Shown here in pieces: positions 29,099-38,938 of a stretch of DNA of 64,000 nt. The notes under the pieces were generated by a model. The model was not told where the DNA came from. It worked only from the letters and a program-made list of their open reading frames with translations, and did no database searches. The DNA comes from Pseudooceanicola onchidii (lineage in GTDB: Bacteria > Pseudomonadota > Alphaproteobacteria > Rhodobacterales > Rhodobacteraceae), in NCBI RefSeq assembly GCF_004959925.1, contig NZ_SPUW01000001.1, positions 1,178,001-1,242,000 on the forward strand. Reading direction: 5' to 3'. The position numbers were made by a program, and so were the translations under genes. Numbering within the stretch: position 1 is the stretch's first letter; each line of letters opens with the position of its first letter.

Positions 29099-29884
29099 TC
29101 AGTCCGCCCAGTCCGGCGGTCGCTTCTCGATGAAGGCCGCCATGCCTTCGTCGGTGTCGCGCAGCATCATGTTCCGCACCATGACCTCTCCGGTATAGGC
29201 ATAGGCTTCGGCCACGGGCATTTCGATCTGGCGATAGAAGGCCTCTTTCCCGATCCGGACTGCCGCCGACAACTTGGAGGCCAGCGTTCCCGCCAGATCC
29301 TCGACCGCGGCGTCCAGCTGATCGGCAGGCACCGCACGGTTGATCAACCCCAGCTCGATCGCACGGGCCGTGTCGATGAACTCTCCGGTCGTCAGCATCT
29401 CGAACGCCTGCTTGCGGGGGATGTTGCGGGACAGGGCGACCATGGGGGTCGAACAGAACAGCCCGATGTTCACCCCGTTGACCCCGAACCGCGTGCCCTC
29501 GGCCGCGATGGCCAGATCGCAGGTGGCGACCAGCTGACAGCCGGCGGCGGTGGCGATGCCATGGGGCCGCGCGATCACGGGCTGGGGCAGGGTGCGGATC
29601 GCCTCCATCACCCGGGCGCAGCGGGTGAAGAGATCCCCGAAATAGGCCGCGCCGCCGTCTTCGGCCTGCCGCCCCGCCTGCATCTCTTTCAGATCGTGCC
29701 CGGCGCAGAAGGCCTTGCCCGCGCCCGCCAGCGTGACCACCCGGATGTCCCGATCCTCGCGCAGCGCGTCAAAGGCGGCCTGAAGCTCGGCCAGCATGGC
29801 GTCGCTGAGCGCGTTCAGCTTTTCCGGCGTGTTCATCACCAGATGGGCCACGGCCCCGGTGTCGCGACGTTCCAGAATTCCCAT
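29099..29884 (-). CDS. Enoyl-CoA hydratase/isomerase family protein
   Basis: 261-residue crotonase-fold protein acting on acyl-CoA thioesters. It has AGAGKAFCAGHDLKEM (first oxyanion-hole strand) and ATAAGCQLVATCDLAIA (second). The usual catalytic Glu positions near GVNGVNIGLFCS are not both Glu, so the reaction may differ from simple hydration. The start at 29884 (MGILERR) follows GAGGGGGG; the longer frame runs into the divergent thioesterase gene. The pair share a 58-bp divergent promoter region. Confidence 0.88.
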   Translation of the reverse strand: MGILERRDTGAVAHLVMNTPEKLNALSDAMLAELQAAFDALREDRDIRVVTLAGAGKAFCAGHDLKEMQAGRQAEDGGAAYFGDLFTRCARVMEAIRTLPQPVIARPHGIATAAGCQLVATCDLAIAAEGTRFGVNGVNIGLFCSTPMVALSRNIPRKQAFEMLTTGEFIDTARAIELGLINRAVPADQLDAAVEDLAGTLASKLSAAVRIGKEAFYRQIEMPVAEAYAYTGEVMVRNMMLRDTDEGMAAFIEKRPPDWAD

Positions 29885-29942
29885 CTTGTCCCCCCTCGCT
29901 TTCCGGGGAAGTCTATGCCCTGCGCTTGGAGGAGGAAAGCAC

Positions 29943-30362
29943 ATGCCAGTCATGACGGCCGAAGATCTGACCAGTTTCATGGAGGAGGCCTTTCCGCAGG
30001 TTCACGAGGACTTCCAGGTCGAGGAGGTCCGCGACATGGGCCTGCGTGTCCGCCTGAAGGTCACGGACAAGCACCTGCGCCCCGGCGGCACGGTGTCCGG
30101 ACCCGCGATGTTCAGCTTGGCCGATGTGGGTGTCTACCTGGCGATCCTGGCGCAGATCGGCCCCAAGGCGCTGGCCGTCACCACCAACTGCTCGATCGAC
30201 TTCATGCGCAAACCGGCGGCCAGGACAGACCTGATCGCCGACTGCACGCTGCTCAAGCTGGGCAAGGTCCTGGCGGTCGGTGACATCCTGATGTGGTCCG
30301 ACGGCATGGAAAGCCCCGTGGCCCGGGCAACACTGACCTATTCGATCCCGCCCGACCGGTAA
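29943..30362 (+). CDS. PaaI-like hotdog thioesterase
   Basis: 139-residue single hotdog domain that probably hydrolyses acyl-CoA thioesters. The active-site helix region reads RPGGTVSGPAMFSLADVGVYLAI and is followed by VTTNCSIDFMRKPAA, both typical of the PaaI/YbgC group. The start at 29943 follows GGAGGAGG. It is divergent from the crotonase gene, which suggests a shared role in acyl-CoA metabolism, but the substrate is unknown. Confidence 0.85.
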   Translation: MPVMTAEDLTSFMEEAFPQVHEDFQVEEVRDMGLRVRLKVTDKHLRPGGTVSGPAMFSLADVGVYLAILAQIGPKALAVTTNCSIDFMRKPAARTDLIADCTLLKLGKVLAVGDILMWSDGMESPVARATLTYSIPPDR

Positions 30363-30390
30363 GCCCGGCGACGGTCAGGACCACATTTGG

Positions 30391-30873
30391 TCAGGACCCC
30401 ATGTCGATCGTCATCACCGTGCCGGTCGGCATATAGCTCCACATGTTCGTCACGCCTGAGGCGATGCGCGCCACCTGGCCCAGGGCATAGCCGAAGGGCC
30501 GGTCCGGGTCGTCGTCGCGCAGCTCCATCAGGCGCGTGGCATGCAGCACCGTCTGAACCTCGCGCCCGGCGAACCGGCAATTCAGCGTGGCCGGGGCGAG
30601 GGGGCGGTGCAGGATCGGCATTTCGATCACTGCGGGCGTGTGAAACTCCAGGCTCATGGTCTGGGCGATCAAGCGACAGGACGCGCCGGTCAGAGGCATC
30701 CCGCCAGAGGTCGTGCGCACCTCGGCCCGGGTCACACCGTAGACGCGGGTTTCGTCGCCCGGATGCGGCACGGCGGCAGCGCGGGTCGGTGGCGGGGCCG
30801 AGACATGGACGCAGCCGCCCAAGGTCAGCGCGACGCCCACAAGGGCGATGCCGGAAATGACGCGCTGCAACAT
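30391..30873 (-). CDS. Hypothetical lipoprotein
   Basis: 160 residues with a lipoprotein signal peptide: a hydrophobic core and the lipobox LTLGGC with Cys21. The mature part has no motif I recognise. It contains GASCRLIAQTMSLEFHTPAV and a second Cys in LNCRFAGREVQT, with a Gly-rich hydrophobic stretch near the C terminus. Strong codon bias and a proper lipobox support it as real. It follows the thioesterase gene convergently, 28 bp apart. Confidence 0.7.
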   Translation of the reverse strand: MLQRVISGIALVGVALTLGGCVHVSAPPPTRAAAVPHPGDETRVYGVTRAEVRTTSGGMPLTGASCRLIAQTMSLEFHTPAVIEMPILHRPLAPATLNCRFAGREVQTVLHATRLMELRDDDPDRPFGYALGQVARIASGVTNMWSYMPTGTVMTIDMGS

Positions 30874-31100
30874 GAAAGACCCTGAATACCCTTGGTGGAA
30901 TACGCCTGTGCGATGTAGACCGCAGCGCCCGTTCCGGCCAGAGGGCCGACCGCGGGGTGTACTGATTTACCCCAAGTGTGACTCAGGAGACTCGGTCGGA
31001 TCGGGGGCTTCGCCGTGCGAGGGGTCGGAAAAGCGTGGGGTATAATGATACCTATATTGCAAGGCATTGATTTTGATATGATTTTCAGAAGATGTCCTGC
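30874..31100. other. Gene-free region before the rplM promoter
   Basis: It contains the upstream region of the lipoprotein gene and becomes clearly more AT-rich from about 31036 (GTATAATGATACC at 31038-31050). TATAAT at 31040 would be a good -10 but lacks a -35 at the right distance. No coding sequence or tRNA is visible. Confidence 0.4.
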
Positions 31101-31128
31101 TTGACTGCATTCTTCCGCCCTGTATAAC
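31101..31128 (+). promoter_or_regulatory. Promoter of the rplM-rpsI operon
   Basis: TTGACT (31101-31106) and TATAAC (31123-31128) are separated by 16 bp. Transcription would start near 31136, giving a leader of about 60 nt before rplM. Confidence 0.65.
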
Positions 31129-31195
31129 CCGCCCATCAATCCGCCCGGTCGGCTTCACCGCTGTCCGGGCTGCCATTTTCCAAAGGGCACCCGTT

Positions 31196-31657
31196 ATGAA
31201 AACCTTCTCTGCGACTCCGGCAGACATCGAGAAGAAGTGGATCGTGATCGACGCGGAAGGCGTTGTTCTCGGCCGTCTCGCCTCGATCGTTGCCATGCGC
31301 CTGCGCGGCAAGCACAAGGCGACCTTCACTCCTCACATGGACATGGGCGACAACGTCATCGTCATCAACGCCGACAAGGTGCAGATGACCGGCAACAAGC
31401 GCGCTGACAAGAAATACTACTGGCACACCGGCCACCCGGGCGGCATCAAGCACCGCACCGCGGGCCAGCTGCTGGAAGGCGAACACCCCGAGCGTGTCGT
31501 GACCGCCGCCGTCAAGCGGATGCTGCCGGGCAACCGCCTGTCCCGCAAGATCATGACCAACCTGCGCGTCTACGCCGGGTCCGACCATCCGCACGAGGCG
31601 CAGGCGCCGGACGTGCTGGATGTCAAATCCATGAACTCCAAGAACACGCGGAGCTGA
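31196..31657 (+). CDS. rplM: 50S ribosomal protein L13
   Basis: Large-subunit protein needed early in 50S assembly. The 153 residues start [20 protein letters not shown] and contain [34 protein letters not shown] and [15 protein letters not shown], the diagnostic segments. It is followed 3 bp later by rpsI, the universal partner. Confidence 0.98.
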   Translation: MKTFSATPADIEKKWIVIDAEGVVLGRLASIVAMRLRGKHKATFTPHMDMGDNVIVINADKVQMTGNKRADKKYYWHTGHPGGIKHRTAGQLLEGEHPERVVTAAVKRMLPGNRLSRKIMTNLRVYAGSDHPHEAQAPDVLDVKSMNSKNTRS

Positions 31658-31660
31658 TAA

Positions 31661-32161
31661 ATGGCCGACCAGATCAATTCGCTCGAAGAGCTGAAGGACG
31701 CCGTGTCCGATGACATCGGCGGCGTTGCGGCTGCAGCCGAACCCGAAACCCCGCGTGAGCCCGTCCGTGACGAGCTGGGCCGTTCCTACGCGACCGGCAA
31801 GCGGAAAGACGCGACCGCCCGCGTGTGGATCAAGCCGGGCTCCGGCAAGGTCACCGTGAACGGCAAGGAAATGAACGCCTACTTCGCGCGTCCGGTTCTG
31901 CAGATGATCCTGCGCCAGCCCTTCACCGTTGCCGGTGTCGAAGACCAGTTCGACGTCATGGCAACCGTGACCGGCGGTGGCCTGTCCGGTCAGGCCGGCG
32001 CGGTCAAGCACGGCATCTCCAAGGCGCTGCAGCTGTACGATCCGTCGCTGCGCGGTGCCCTGAAGGCCGCAGGCTTCCTGACCCGCGACAGCCGCGTTGT
32101 TGAGCGTAAGAAGTACGGCCGCCGCAAGGCTCGCCGGAGCTTCCAGTTCTCCAAGCGCTGA
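31661..32161 (+). CDS. rpsI: 30S ribosomal protein S9
   Basis: Small-subunit protein whose C-terminal tail reaches the P site. The 166-residue form has an acidic N-terminal extension of about 35 residues typical of alphaproteobacteria, then [39 protein letters not shown] and the basic tail ending [16 protein letters not shown] with the conserved KR terminus. Confidence 0.98.
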   Translation: MADQINSLEELKDAVSDDIGGVAAAAEPETPREPVRDELGRSYATGKRKDATARVWIKPGSGKVTVNGKEMNAYFARPVLQMILRQPFTVAGVEDQFDVMATVTGGGLSGQAGAVKHGISKALQLYDPSLRGALKAAGFLTRDSRVVERKKYGRRKARRSFQFSKR

Positions 32162-32190
32162 TATCGCTGGCATCTGCCGACAAGATTGGA

Positions 32191-32216
32191 AAGGCCGCCC
32201 TCGGGGCGGCCTTTTT
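32191..32216 (+). terminator. Rho-independent terminator of rplM-rpsI
   Basis: GGCCGCCC (32193-32200) pairs with GGGCGGCC (32204-32211) around a 3-nt loop, flanked by AA and TTTTT. Confidence 0.93.
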
Positions 32217-32554
32217 CCGTTGGCGCTGGCGGTTGATCCAAGCCTGGGTGGCCCGCACTGGGCCTTGATGCTGGTCGCCGCCGAGACATTGCAGTCGCCC
32301 CCGCGATTTTGCGACTAATCGCCTGACTGCCTGATGCGCGCGACCGGCCAATCGGAGGATGATCCGACTCATCCTTTGGATGGGCGAAGCCGTACGACGT
32401 GATCGTTGGCCGTGACCGGCAAATCCGCCGGAACGCCGCCCGGCATCGCATCGATCTTGCGGGTTCGTTTGACCGTCGCTTGGCCAGAGACACACCACGA
32501 CATCATCGCTATGCGATCCAAATAGATCGGCACTTGGCCTTACCGCCCCGAACG
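32217..32554. other. Gene-free stretch between rpsI and the tandem repeat
   Basis: No start codon with a ribosome site, no tRNA and no hairpin with a T run is visible. The part from about 32505 on resembles weak extra copies of the 25-bp repeat that follows. The earlier part looks like decayed or non-coding sequence; an open frame on the minus strand through it (32004-32708) is composed of repeat and antisense rpsI sequence. Confidence 0.4.
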
Positions 32555-32730
32555 TCGGCATGACCAACAGTTCCGACCGTCGCCCTAACCAAAAGATCCG
32601 AGCGGCAGCCTGTACTACGGGCCTGAGTGTCGACCTGACCAACAGTCCTGTGTGCCGACCTAGCCTACGGACCCGAGCGCCACCCTGACCGACGGACCCG
32701 AGCGCCACCCTTAACCGACCGACCTGAGCG
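32555..32730. repeat. Degenerate tandem repeat, seven units of 25-26 bp, reaching into the chemoreceptor gene
   Basis: Units start at 32555, 32580, 32605, 32630, 32655, 32680 and 32705; the first six are 25 bp and the last 26 bp. The consensus resembles CCGACCTGACCGACGGACC then CGAGCG. Units at 32655 and 32680 are nearly identical over GGACCCGAGCG; others are diverged. The last unit (32705-32730) contains the final codons and the TAA stop of the minus-strand chemoreceptor. There are no unique spacers, so this is not CRISPR. Confidence 0.8.
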
Positions 32731-34504
32731 CGGCCGGGCCATCCCCGCGCGACACCTCGACCGGTCGGGGTGCGCCGCCGACGCGGAACTGGCTGACCAG
32801 CTCTCCCAGGCGCCGGGCGTTTTCCGACAGGACGGAGTTCGCCGCCGTCGTTTCCTCGAAGCGAGAGGCGAATTCCTGCGTGACGCCGTCCAGCTCTGAC
32901 ACGGATTCGTGCACCATGCTCAGCCCGTTGGACTGTTCGCCGGTCGCGGTGGCGACCGTCTCCATCCGTTCAGCGATCCCGTTGACCGAGGTGCGGATGC
33001 AGTCCAGCGCCGCCCCGGTTTCCTTGACCAGTCGGACACCGTCGCTGATCTGACTGACCGACGTGTTGATGAGACCGTTGATCTCTCGGGCCGCGTCCGA
33101 GGACCGCTGCGCCAGGGCCCGCACTTCGGTCGCGACCACCGCAAAGCCCCGGCCGGCCTCACCCGCGCGGGCCGCTTCGACGCCGGCATTCAGCGCCAGA
33201 AGGTTGGTCTGGAAGGCTATGGTCTCAATCACTTCAATGATCTTGCGGATCTCGGCCGAAGAGCTTTCGATCGCATCCATGGCGGTGACCGTGCGGCCCA
33301 TGATCTGCGTCCCGCTTTCCGCCTGTTCCCGCGTGTCTTCCGCCTGGCTGCGGGCCCCGTTCGTGTCGCCGGCCACCCCCCGGATCAACCCCGTCAGCTG
33401 TTCCAGCGACGACGAGATTTCGGTCAGGGTGCCGGACTGTTGTTCGATCCGCCGCGCCAGGTTGTCCGAGGTGTTCGAGATCTCTTGCGAATGGGACTGG
33501 ATCGACTCGGCCTCGGCCAGGACATCGCGCATCGTGACCTCAAGACTGTCGACGGCGGAATTGAACACCGCGCCCAGACGCTGGTAATCCTCTGGCAGGC
33601 CTTCATTGATCCGCACGCGCAGATCACCCGAGGCCAGCGTTGCCAGCTTGCCGCCGATGAGGTCCAGCACCTGCGCCACGCTGCGGGCATTGTTTTCGCG
33701 CATTGCGGCATTTTCAGCCTCGGCCCAGCGCGCCTCTTCCGACTTTTCCTCGGCCTCGTGCAACGCGGCCTCGGCGCGCGCGCGGGCTTCTGCGGCCTCT
33801 GCCACGGCCTGTTGCGCCTCGGCCCGGGCGACCTCGGCCTCCTTCCGCTGCGCCTCGGCCTGGGTCAGGGCGGCCTGGGCGTCTTTCATCGCGTCTTCCA
33901 GCTTGGCGGCGTGTCGCTGTGCAGAGGCCGTCTGCGCCAGACGGACATAGACGATCTGCACCAGGCAGCTGGTCGCCATGACCACGATCACCGCGTGAAA
34001 CGCGCTGCGGGCCAGGTTCAGTGACATGTCGGTGGTCAGGAAAACGAATTCCGGCGCGATGAAGGTGGCGGTCAGGTGGTGCAGCGCGATCAACCCGACG
34101 GCGGCCATCAGCGCGGAGCGCGAGGTGAGCGTTGCGGTACTGGCCAGCGCCGCGAAGAAGACCATGTGCATGTCCGCCTGCAGTGGGCTGCCCCGCAAGG
34201 CTGCCGTCAGCAGGATGACCTGCACCACCAGCATCAGCGCCACGATTATCCGGCCGCTGCGGTCCGGGGCGCGCAACCCCGACAAGGCCACCGCGCCCGC
34301 GATCAGCGACAGGACCAGCACGGCCCAGAACAGCGACGGGTCCCCGACAAGCGCGCCGCCAGCCACCACGACCGGAGAGCCCATGGCGATATAGGCATTC
34401 ACTTTCAAGGCGGTGCGCCGGTGGCCTTCGAACCGTGGCCCCAGCATCCGGGGCGTGAAGGCAGAGGTCCACGTGGGCTTTTCCGAAGGGTCTTGGGGCA
34501 ACAT
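32711..34504 (-). CDS. Membrane methyl-accepting chemotaxis protein with N-terminal multi-pass domain
   Basis: 597-residue receptor. Six hydrophobic segments in residues about 35-200 form a MASE-like membrane sensor without a periplasmic ligand domain. Next comes an unusual 80-residue Ala/Glu-rich coiled coil (EAQRKEAEVARAEAQQAVAE and similar). A HAMP-like segment (LASGDLRVRINEGLPEDYQR) and the signalling domain with its tip at FQTNLLALNAGVEAARAGEAGRGF follow. The C terminus ends AALRSVG and is encoded inside a tandem repeat. No good ribosome site precedes the ATG at 34504; an internal ATG (MLGPRFEG) is an alternative. Confidence 0.9.
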   Translation of the reverse strand: MLPQDPSEKPTWTSAFTPRMLGPRFEGHRRTALKVNAYIAMGSPVVVAGGALVGDPSLFWAVLVLSLIAGAVALSGLRAPDRSGRIIVALMLVVQVILLTAALRGSPLQADMHMVFFAALASTATLTSRSALMAAVGLIALHHLTATFIAPEFVFLTTDMSLNLARSAFHAVIVVMATSCLVQIVYVRLAQTASAQRHAAKLEDAMKDAQAALTQAEAQRKEAEVARAEAQQAVAEAAEARARAEAALHEAEEKSEEARWAEAENAAMRENNARSVAQVLDLIGGKLATLASGDLRVRINEGLPEDYQRLGAVFNSAVDSLEVTMRDVLAEAESIQSHSQEISNTSDNLARRIEQQSGTLTEISSSLEQLTGLIRGVAGDTNGARSQAEDTREQAESGTQIMGRTVTAMDAIESSSAEIRKIIEVIETIAFQTNLLALNAGVEAARAGEAGRGFAVVATEVRALAQRSSDAAREINGLINTSVSQISDGVRLVKETGAALDCIRTSVNGIAERMETVATATGEQSNGLSMVHESVSELDGVTQEFASRFEETTAANSVLSENARRLGELVSQFRVGGAPRPVEVSRGDGPAALRSVG

Positions 34505-34579
34505 TTCTGCTTTCGCTGACAGGCGTTGCCCCCTTGTCGCAGACAGAAGTTTCCCGTGCCTTAATGCACCGTACGCACC

Positions 34580-35200
34580 CTAGTCGTCCGCCGGGATCAG
34601 GCCCAGGCCGCGCAGGTAGACGCCGATCGCGCTTTCCAGCAGATCTTCGGGCGGAAAGGGGCTGGCCCGGCCCGGTGAATTCCGTGCGAAAAGCTCGACA
34701 ACACCGTGTGACAGAGCCCAGATATGGGCCGAGAACATCGAGGCCGGCGGGCGTTTTTCCGGCGGGATGTGCTGCGACAGGTCGGCGGCGGCCTTTTCCA
34801 GAACGCCACTCGCGCGGTTGGCCACCGCGGCCAGTTCGGGCGTGCTGTTGACGGACACGCCGCTTTCGAACATCGCGATGTAGTGCCCGGGATATTTGCG
34901 CGCGAAGGCCAGATAGGCGCGGCCCGTCGCCTCGAAGGCCGCCAGCGCCGAGGGCTGGCCCTTGTCGTAGGCGTATTGCATCACGTCGGCAAAGATCTCG
35001 TACCCCTGCCGCGCGGCCTCGGCGATCAGGTCTTCGCGGCCCTCGAAATGGCGATAGACAGCCGCAGGCGTCACCCCGGCCTCTTTCGCGGCCTCCGACA
35101 GGGTGAACCCCGTCGGGCCCTTCGCCTCGATCAGGTTGAGGGCGGCGTCGACCAGAGCCTGTCGCAGGTTGCCGTGATGATAGCCGCGCTTCTTATGCAT
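34580..35200 (-). CDS. TetR-family transcriptional regulator
   Basis: 206-residue repressor-type protein. The N-terminal HTH includes [42 protein letters not shown], a canonical TetR domain; the C-terminal part resembles the WHG/TetR_C_33 ligand domain ([18 protein letters not shown]). Its start codon overlaps the end of the polyphosphate kinase gene by 8 bases, so the two are co-transcribed and this regulator may control its own operon. The ligand is unknown. Confidence 0.9.
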   Translation of the reverse strand: MHKKRGYHHGNLRQALVDAALNLIEAKGPTGFTLSEAAKEAGVTPAAVYRHFEGREDLIAEAARQGYEIFADVMQYAYDKGQPSALAAFEATGRAYLAFARKYPGHYIAMFESGVSVNSTPELAAVANRASGVLEKAAADLSQHIPPEKRPPASMFSAHIWALSHGVVELFARNSPGRASPFPPEDLLESAIGVYLRGLGLIPADD

Positions 35201-36068
35201 TCCAGAGGTCCGGACCCCCGATCACCTTGGGATCGGGCGTGCCGACGGCCTTCTTGATCTTGCGGTCATAGTCGACGTTGCACAGCACATGCCGGATCGC
35301 TTCCAGCCGTGCGCGTTTCTTGTCGTCGGACCGGATCACGGTCCAGGGGGCATGATCGGTATGCGTCCGGTCAAGCGTTTCGCGGATCGCGTCGCTGTAG
35401 GCATCCCATTTTTTCAGTCCCTCGACGTCGATCCAGCTTAGCTTCCATTGCTTCAGCGGATCCTGTTCACGTTCCATGAACCGTCGCAGCTGTTCGGCGC
35501 GCCCGACGTTCAGCCAGAACTTGAACAGGTGGATGCCTTCGTCGACCAGCATCTTCTCGAACTCGGGCACCTGCGAAAAGAAGTGTTCGCGCTGCGCATC
35601 GGTGCAGAAGCCAAAGACCTTTTCCACGACGCCGCGGTTGTACCAGGACCGGTCGAAGAAGACCATTTCCCCGGCCGAGGGCAGATGATCGATGTAGCGC
35701 TGGAAATACCACTGGCCCTGTTCCGCCTCGGACGGTTTCGAAAGGGCCACCACGCGGGCCCACCTGGGATTGAGGTATTCGCGGAACCGCTTGATCGTGC
35801 CACCTTTTCCGGCCGCGTCACGCCCTTCGAAAACCACGACGACACGGGCGCCGGTTTCCTTGGCGGCGGCCTGAAGCTTGGCCAGTTCGGTCTGAAGCTT
35901 CTTCAGCTCCTTTTCATAGGTCTTGCGGCTCATCTCCTCCGAATAGGGGTAGGAGGTGTCGAGGATGTCATCCTTGTCGGCCCGCGCGATCGCCTCGCGG
36001 ATCTCTTTCGGGGCGTCCTTGTCGTGAAAGGCGCTGATCGCGCCGTCGAAGGGCAAGTCCATGGGCAT
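35193..36068 (-). CDS. ppk2: Polyphosphate kinase 2 (PPK2)
   Basis: P-loop kinase that uses polyphosphate to phosphorylate nucleoside diphosphates (or the reverse). The 291-residue single-domain protein has Walker [10 protein letters not shown] at residues 82-90, the lid-type [19 protein letters not shown], Walker B region [15 protein letters not shown], and LKFWLNVG-like and [17 protein letters not shown] segments of class I PPK2. It leads the ppk2-TetR pair. The preference for ADP or GDP cannot be read from the sequence. Confidence 0.93.
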   Translation of the reverse strand: MPMDLPFDGAISAFHDKDAPKEIREAIARADKDDILDTSYPYSEEMSRKTYEKELKKLQTELAKLQAAAKETGARVVVVFEGRDAAGKGGTIKRFREYLNPRWARVVALSKPSEAEQGQWYFQRYIDHLPSAGEMVFFDRSWYNRGVVEKVFGFCTDAQREHFFSQVPEFEKMLVDEGIHLFKFWLNVGRAEQLRRFMEREQDPLKQWKLSWIDVEGLKKWDAYSDAIRETLDRTHTDHAPWTVIRSDDKKRARLEAIRHVLCNVDYDRKIKKAVGTPDPKVIGGPDLWNA

Positions 36069-36116
36069 CGGTCCTTTTTGGACAATATGGGGGCAGGGCG
36101 CGGGGGGCGCAACGAT

Positions 36117-37067
36117 CTAGCGCGGGGCGATCCGGGTGCGGGCGCGGTCGATGGCGGCGATCACCTCGGCCTGCGCGACGTGATGGGGCATGTGGCCGAT
36201 GCCCGGCAGGACGGTCAGGCGGGCCGATGGCACGTCATTGGCCAGGGCCTCGGAATGGATGCGCAGCGACACCGTATCGTCCGCATCTCCATGCACGATC
36301 TCGATCGGCAGGGTCAGGGTGCCATAGCGGGGGGCTAGCGCGCGCAGCTCCTCTCTCAGCTCGGTGCGCTGCTGCGCGTTGGCGATCAGGCTGTGCGGAC
36401 GGATCACCAGCGGCGCACCGATATAACTGGCATATCCGGAAGGTTCGTTCTGGGGTGCGAAGACCCCCGCGATGGCCCGGTCGATGTAGCCCCGGCTGAC
36501 CCAGGCGCCGATGGTCCAGGCAAGGGCCGGGCCGATGACCGGTTTGGCCATGGTGGCATAGAGCCGGTCCAGATCTCCGGGCCAGGGATAGGTCGCGCCC
36601 GAGACATCGACGACCGCCGAGATGTCGTCGGGGTGATCCACCGCCCAGGTCATGGCGACGGCCCCGCCGAAGCTTTGACCCAGAACGATCGGTCTATCCA
36701 GCCTAAGCGCCCGAGACGCCCGGACCAGCAGGTCCGCCTGATCGGCCAGCGTCACCCCCCGCGCCGCCAGCCGCGGCGTATGCCCCAGACCGGGCCGGTC
36801 GAAGACGGTGACGCGGTAGCGGTCGGTCAGCTGGTCGACCAGCGCGAAGGTGAAATCCCGCGTGTTGCCGGACGCCCCGTGGATGAGCACCAGGTCGGGG
36901 CCGGTGCCCTTCTGGACGTAATGCACGGGATGACCGCCAACCTCGACGAACTGCCCCTCGGGCGGGTAGGCCCTGACCGCCTCGGCCACCCGGGACGAGG
37001 CGCGCCACCAGGTGGCCGCCGCGAGGGCAAGGATCAGAACCGCCAGCAAGACCAAGGGCTTAGTCAC
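36117..37067 (-). CDS. Alpha/beta hydrolase
   Basis: 316-residue alpha/beta-hydrolase fold enzyme with an N-terminal membrane anchor or signal ([19 protein letters not shown]). The oxyanion region is [12 protein letters not shown], the nucleophile elbow [10 protein letters not shown], the acid in [10 protein letters not shown] and the His in GIGHMPHH, so the triad is complete. The GTG start at 37067 overlaps the last bases of metA (8-bp overlap), which explains the lack of its own ribosome site. Substrate unknown. Confidence 0.85.
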   Translation of the reverse strand: MTKPLVLLAVLILALAAATWWRASSRVAEAVRAYPPEGQFVEVGGHPVHYVQKGTGPDLVLIHGASGNTRDFTFALVDQLTDRYRVTVFDRPGLGHTPRLAARGVTLADQADLLVRASRALRLDRPIVLGQSFGGAVAMTWAVDHPDDISAVVDVSGATYPWPGDLDRLYATMAKPVIGPALAWTIGAWVSRGYIDRAIAGVFAPQNEPSGYASYIGAPLVIRPHSLIANAQQRTELREELRALAPRYGTLTLPIEIVHGDADDTVSLRIHSEALANDVPSARLTVLPGIGHMPHHVAQAEVIAAIDRARTRIAPR

Positions 37068-37983
37068 CGATCGTTTGGATGTCGAAGGGCGTGGTCTGGT
37101 AGATCTCGTTGATCCAGTTGCCGTAGAGCAGATGCGCATGGCTGCGCCAGCGGTTCAGCGGCGGACGCGAGGGATCGTCATCGGGATAGTAGTTCATGGG
37201 CACGTTGATCTCGGTCCCGGCGGCGACGTCGCGATCGTATTCCTGCTTGAGCGTGTCGCTGTCGTATTCGAAATGGTTGAACACATAGAGCGCTCGGTGC
37301 GCTGCGTCCTCGATCAGGCAGGGCCCGGTGGTCTCGTCGCCCAGCAGGGTGGTTAGGCCACCTGCTGCGTCGATTTCAGACTGCTTGTTCTCGGTCCAGC
37401 GCGACACCGGCACCACGCAGCCGTCCGAAAACCCCCGCAGGTAGGGCGAGGACTTGGACATGTTCTTCTGCGGGTAGCAGCCGAACAGTTTGTGCGGCAG
37501 GATGTACTTGGGAACATTGTGGAAATGATGGATCATCGCCATCGCGCCCCAGCAGACGCCGAAGGTCGAATGCACGTTCGTCTGGGTCCATTCCATGACT
37601 TCGACCATCTCGTCCCAATAGGTGACCTCTTCGAACTCCAGATGCTCGATCGGGGCGCCGGTGATGATCAGCCCGTCGAATTTCTCGCCGCTCGCCCTCA
37701 CGTCCGAGAATGGGCGGTAGAAGCTTTCCATGTGTTCCGCCGCGGTGTTGCGCGTCTGGTGTTCGCTCATCCGGATGAGGGACAGTTCGATCTGCAACGG
37801 CGTCGCGCCGATCAGCCGGGCGAACTGGTTTTCCGTCTGGATCTTCTTCGGCATGAGGTTCAGCAACGCGATCCGCAGCGGCCGGATATCCTGACGGGCT
37901 GCCTGATCGTCGCCCATGACCATGACGCCCTCGCGAGAGAGGACATCGTAGGCGGGCAGGTCGGAGGGCAGCTTGATGGGCAT
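37060..37983 (-). CDS. metA: Homoserine O-acyltransferase MetA (probably acetyl-CoA-using)
   Basis: First committed step of methionine synthesis. The 307-residue protein has [15 protein letters not shown], the catalytic Cys144 in [10 protein letters not shown], and the His/Glu region [15 protein letters not shown]. At the acyl-specificity position (E. coli residue 111) it has Glu113 in [12 protein letters not shown]; in characterised MetA enzymes Glu here gives acetyl-CoA preference and Gly succinyl-CoA. I therefore expect homoserine O-acetyltransferase activity, despite the usual succinyltransferase label. Confidence 0.93.
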   Translation of the reverse strand: MPIKLPSDLPAYDVLSREGVMVMGDDQAARQDIRPLRIALLNLMPKKIQTENQFARLIGATPLQIELSLIRMSEHQTRNTAAEHMESFYRPFSDVRASGEKFDGLIITGAPIEHLEFEEVTYWDEMVEVMEWTQTNVHSTFGVCWGAMAMIHHFHNVPKYILPHKLFGCYPQKNMSKSSPYLRGFSDGCVVPVSRWTENKQSEIDAAGGLTTLLGDETTGPCLIEDAAHRALYVFNHFEYDSDTLKQEYDRDVAAGTEINVPMNYYPDDDPSRPPLNRWRSHAHLLYGNWINEIYQTTPFDIQTIGD

Positions 37984-38027
37984 CTTGGGGCCTTTGCGGT
38001 TGCGGTTCGGGTCAGATAAGGCGCGGC

Positions 38028-38885
38028 TCAGCGCGCCTCAAGGGCCTTGGCGATCATGGCATCGAAGGATTGCGCATCGGTCACCTTCGCCACCTCGTCT
38101 GCGGTAACGGTCACGCCGCGCCGCGCCATGGCCTCATAGCGGGGCTGGCGATGGTCGAGCGCGCGGGCATAGGTCCAGCGCACGAAGGCATCGGGATCGA
38201 CGGATTCCTCGGTCGCGCCGGTCTCGGCCTGATAGGCGTCCCAGGCGGCAGACAGGAAGTCCGGTTGGTAATACATGGGCTTGGGCGCGCGGTCGAAGCG
38301 GCGGACCAGTTCGTCGCGATGCGCCTCGTCGCCCTTGAGCCAGACCAGCAGCGCCATGTCCTCGAGCGTGCCGAGAACCGGATCGTCCGCGTCCTCGGGA
38401 TCCACGACCTCGCAGATCGACCCGCTCGTGTCGCAGACGAAATGCGGGTAGCCGTAGAGAGAGACCGCGCGTTCTGCAAAGCGTTCGGTGTCCAGCATTG
38501 CCGCGATTTCGGCGCCGCGATGTTCGGTCTGGCGCTGGCGATAGGCATCGAAGGGCAGGCCACCCTTGGCCGGATCGCCGGGCTTGCCCAGGTAGGTCGA
38601 CAGCGGCGCCAGGTTGTCGAAGGTGATGTTGGACCCGATGTAGATCGAGTCGGTCATCAGCAGTTCGCGCAGGAACGGCACCTGCATGGCGTGCGCCTTG
38701 GCGTTGTCGGCGATCAGTTCGCCCATGTAGCGGGTGCCGATGCGGTAATCGACCGAGTAATGGAACCACTGACCCGTGTCGCGCAGCATGTTCGACAGGT
38801 AGGTCTTGCCCAGCCCCGACATCCCGAACAGCACCACGCGTTTCTGCGGCGCGTTCAGCCAGTCTTCTGCGGTCTTGTAGATCAT
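38028..38885 (-). CDS. P-loop ATPase of unknown role
   Basis: 285-residue protein starting [13 protein letters not shown]. It has a Walker A motif [11 protein letters not shown] at about residue 21-31 and otherwise no family I can name; [17 protein letters not shown] may carry an acidic Walker B-like patch. Roseobacter genomes carry similar proteins annotated simply as ATPase. The product seems soluble. It lies between metA and an EamA permease on the same strand, 44 bp before metA, so co-transcription with metA is possible. Confidence 0.75.
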   Translation of the reverse strand: MIYKTAEDWLNAPQKRVVLFGMSGLGKTYLSNMLRDTGQWFHYSVDYRIGTRYMGELIADNAKAHAMQVPFLRELLMTDSIYIGSNITFDNLAPLSTYLGKPGDPAKGGLPFDAYRQRQTEHRGAEIAAMLDTERFAERAVSLYGYPHFVCDTSGSICEVVDPEDADDPVLGTLEDMALLVWLKGDEAHRDELVRRFDRAPKPMYYQPDFLSAAWDAYQAETGATEESVDPDAFVRWTYARALDHRQPRYEAMARRGVTVTADEVAKVTDAQSFDAMIAKALEAR

Positions 38886-38938
38886 GTGCGCTCGGGCCCC
38901 TTGTGGTCCGCCTTTGCTAAGCGGCGGACGCGGGACGG

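Noticed and set aside
32004-32708. Minus-strand open frame of 234 codons downstream of the chemoreceptor
   Set aside because: It consists of tandem-repeat sequence and antisense rpsI, with no ribosome site.
32555-32730. CRISPR array
   Set aside because: The 25-bp units follow each other directly with no unique spacers, units are diverged, and no cas gene is in the window.
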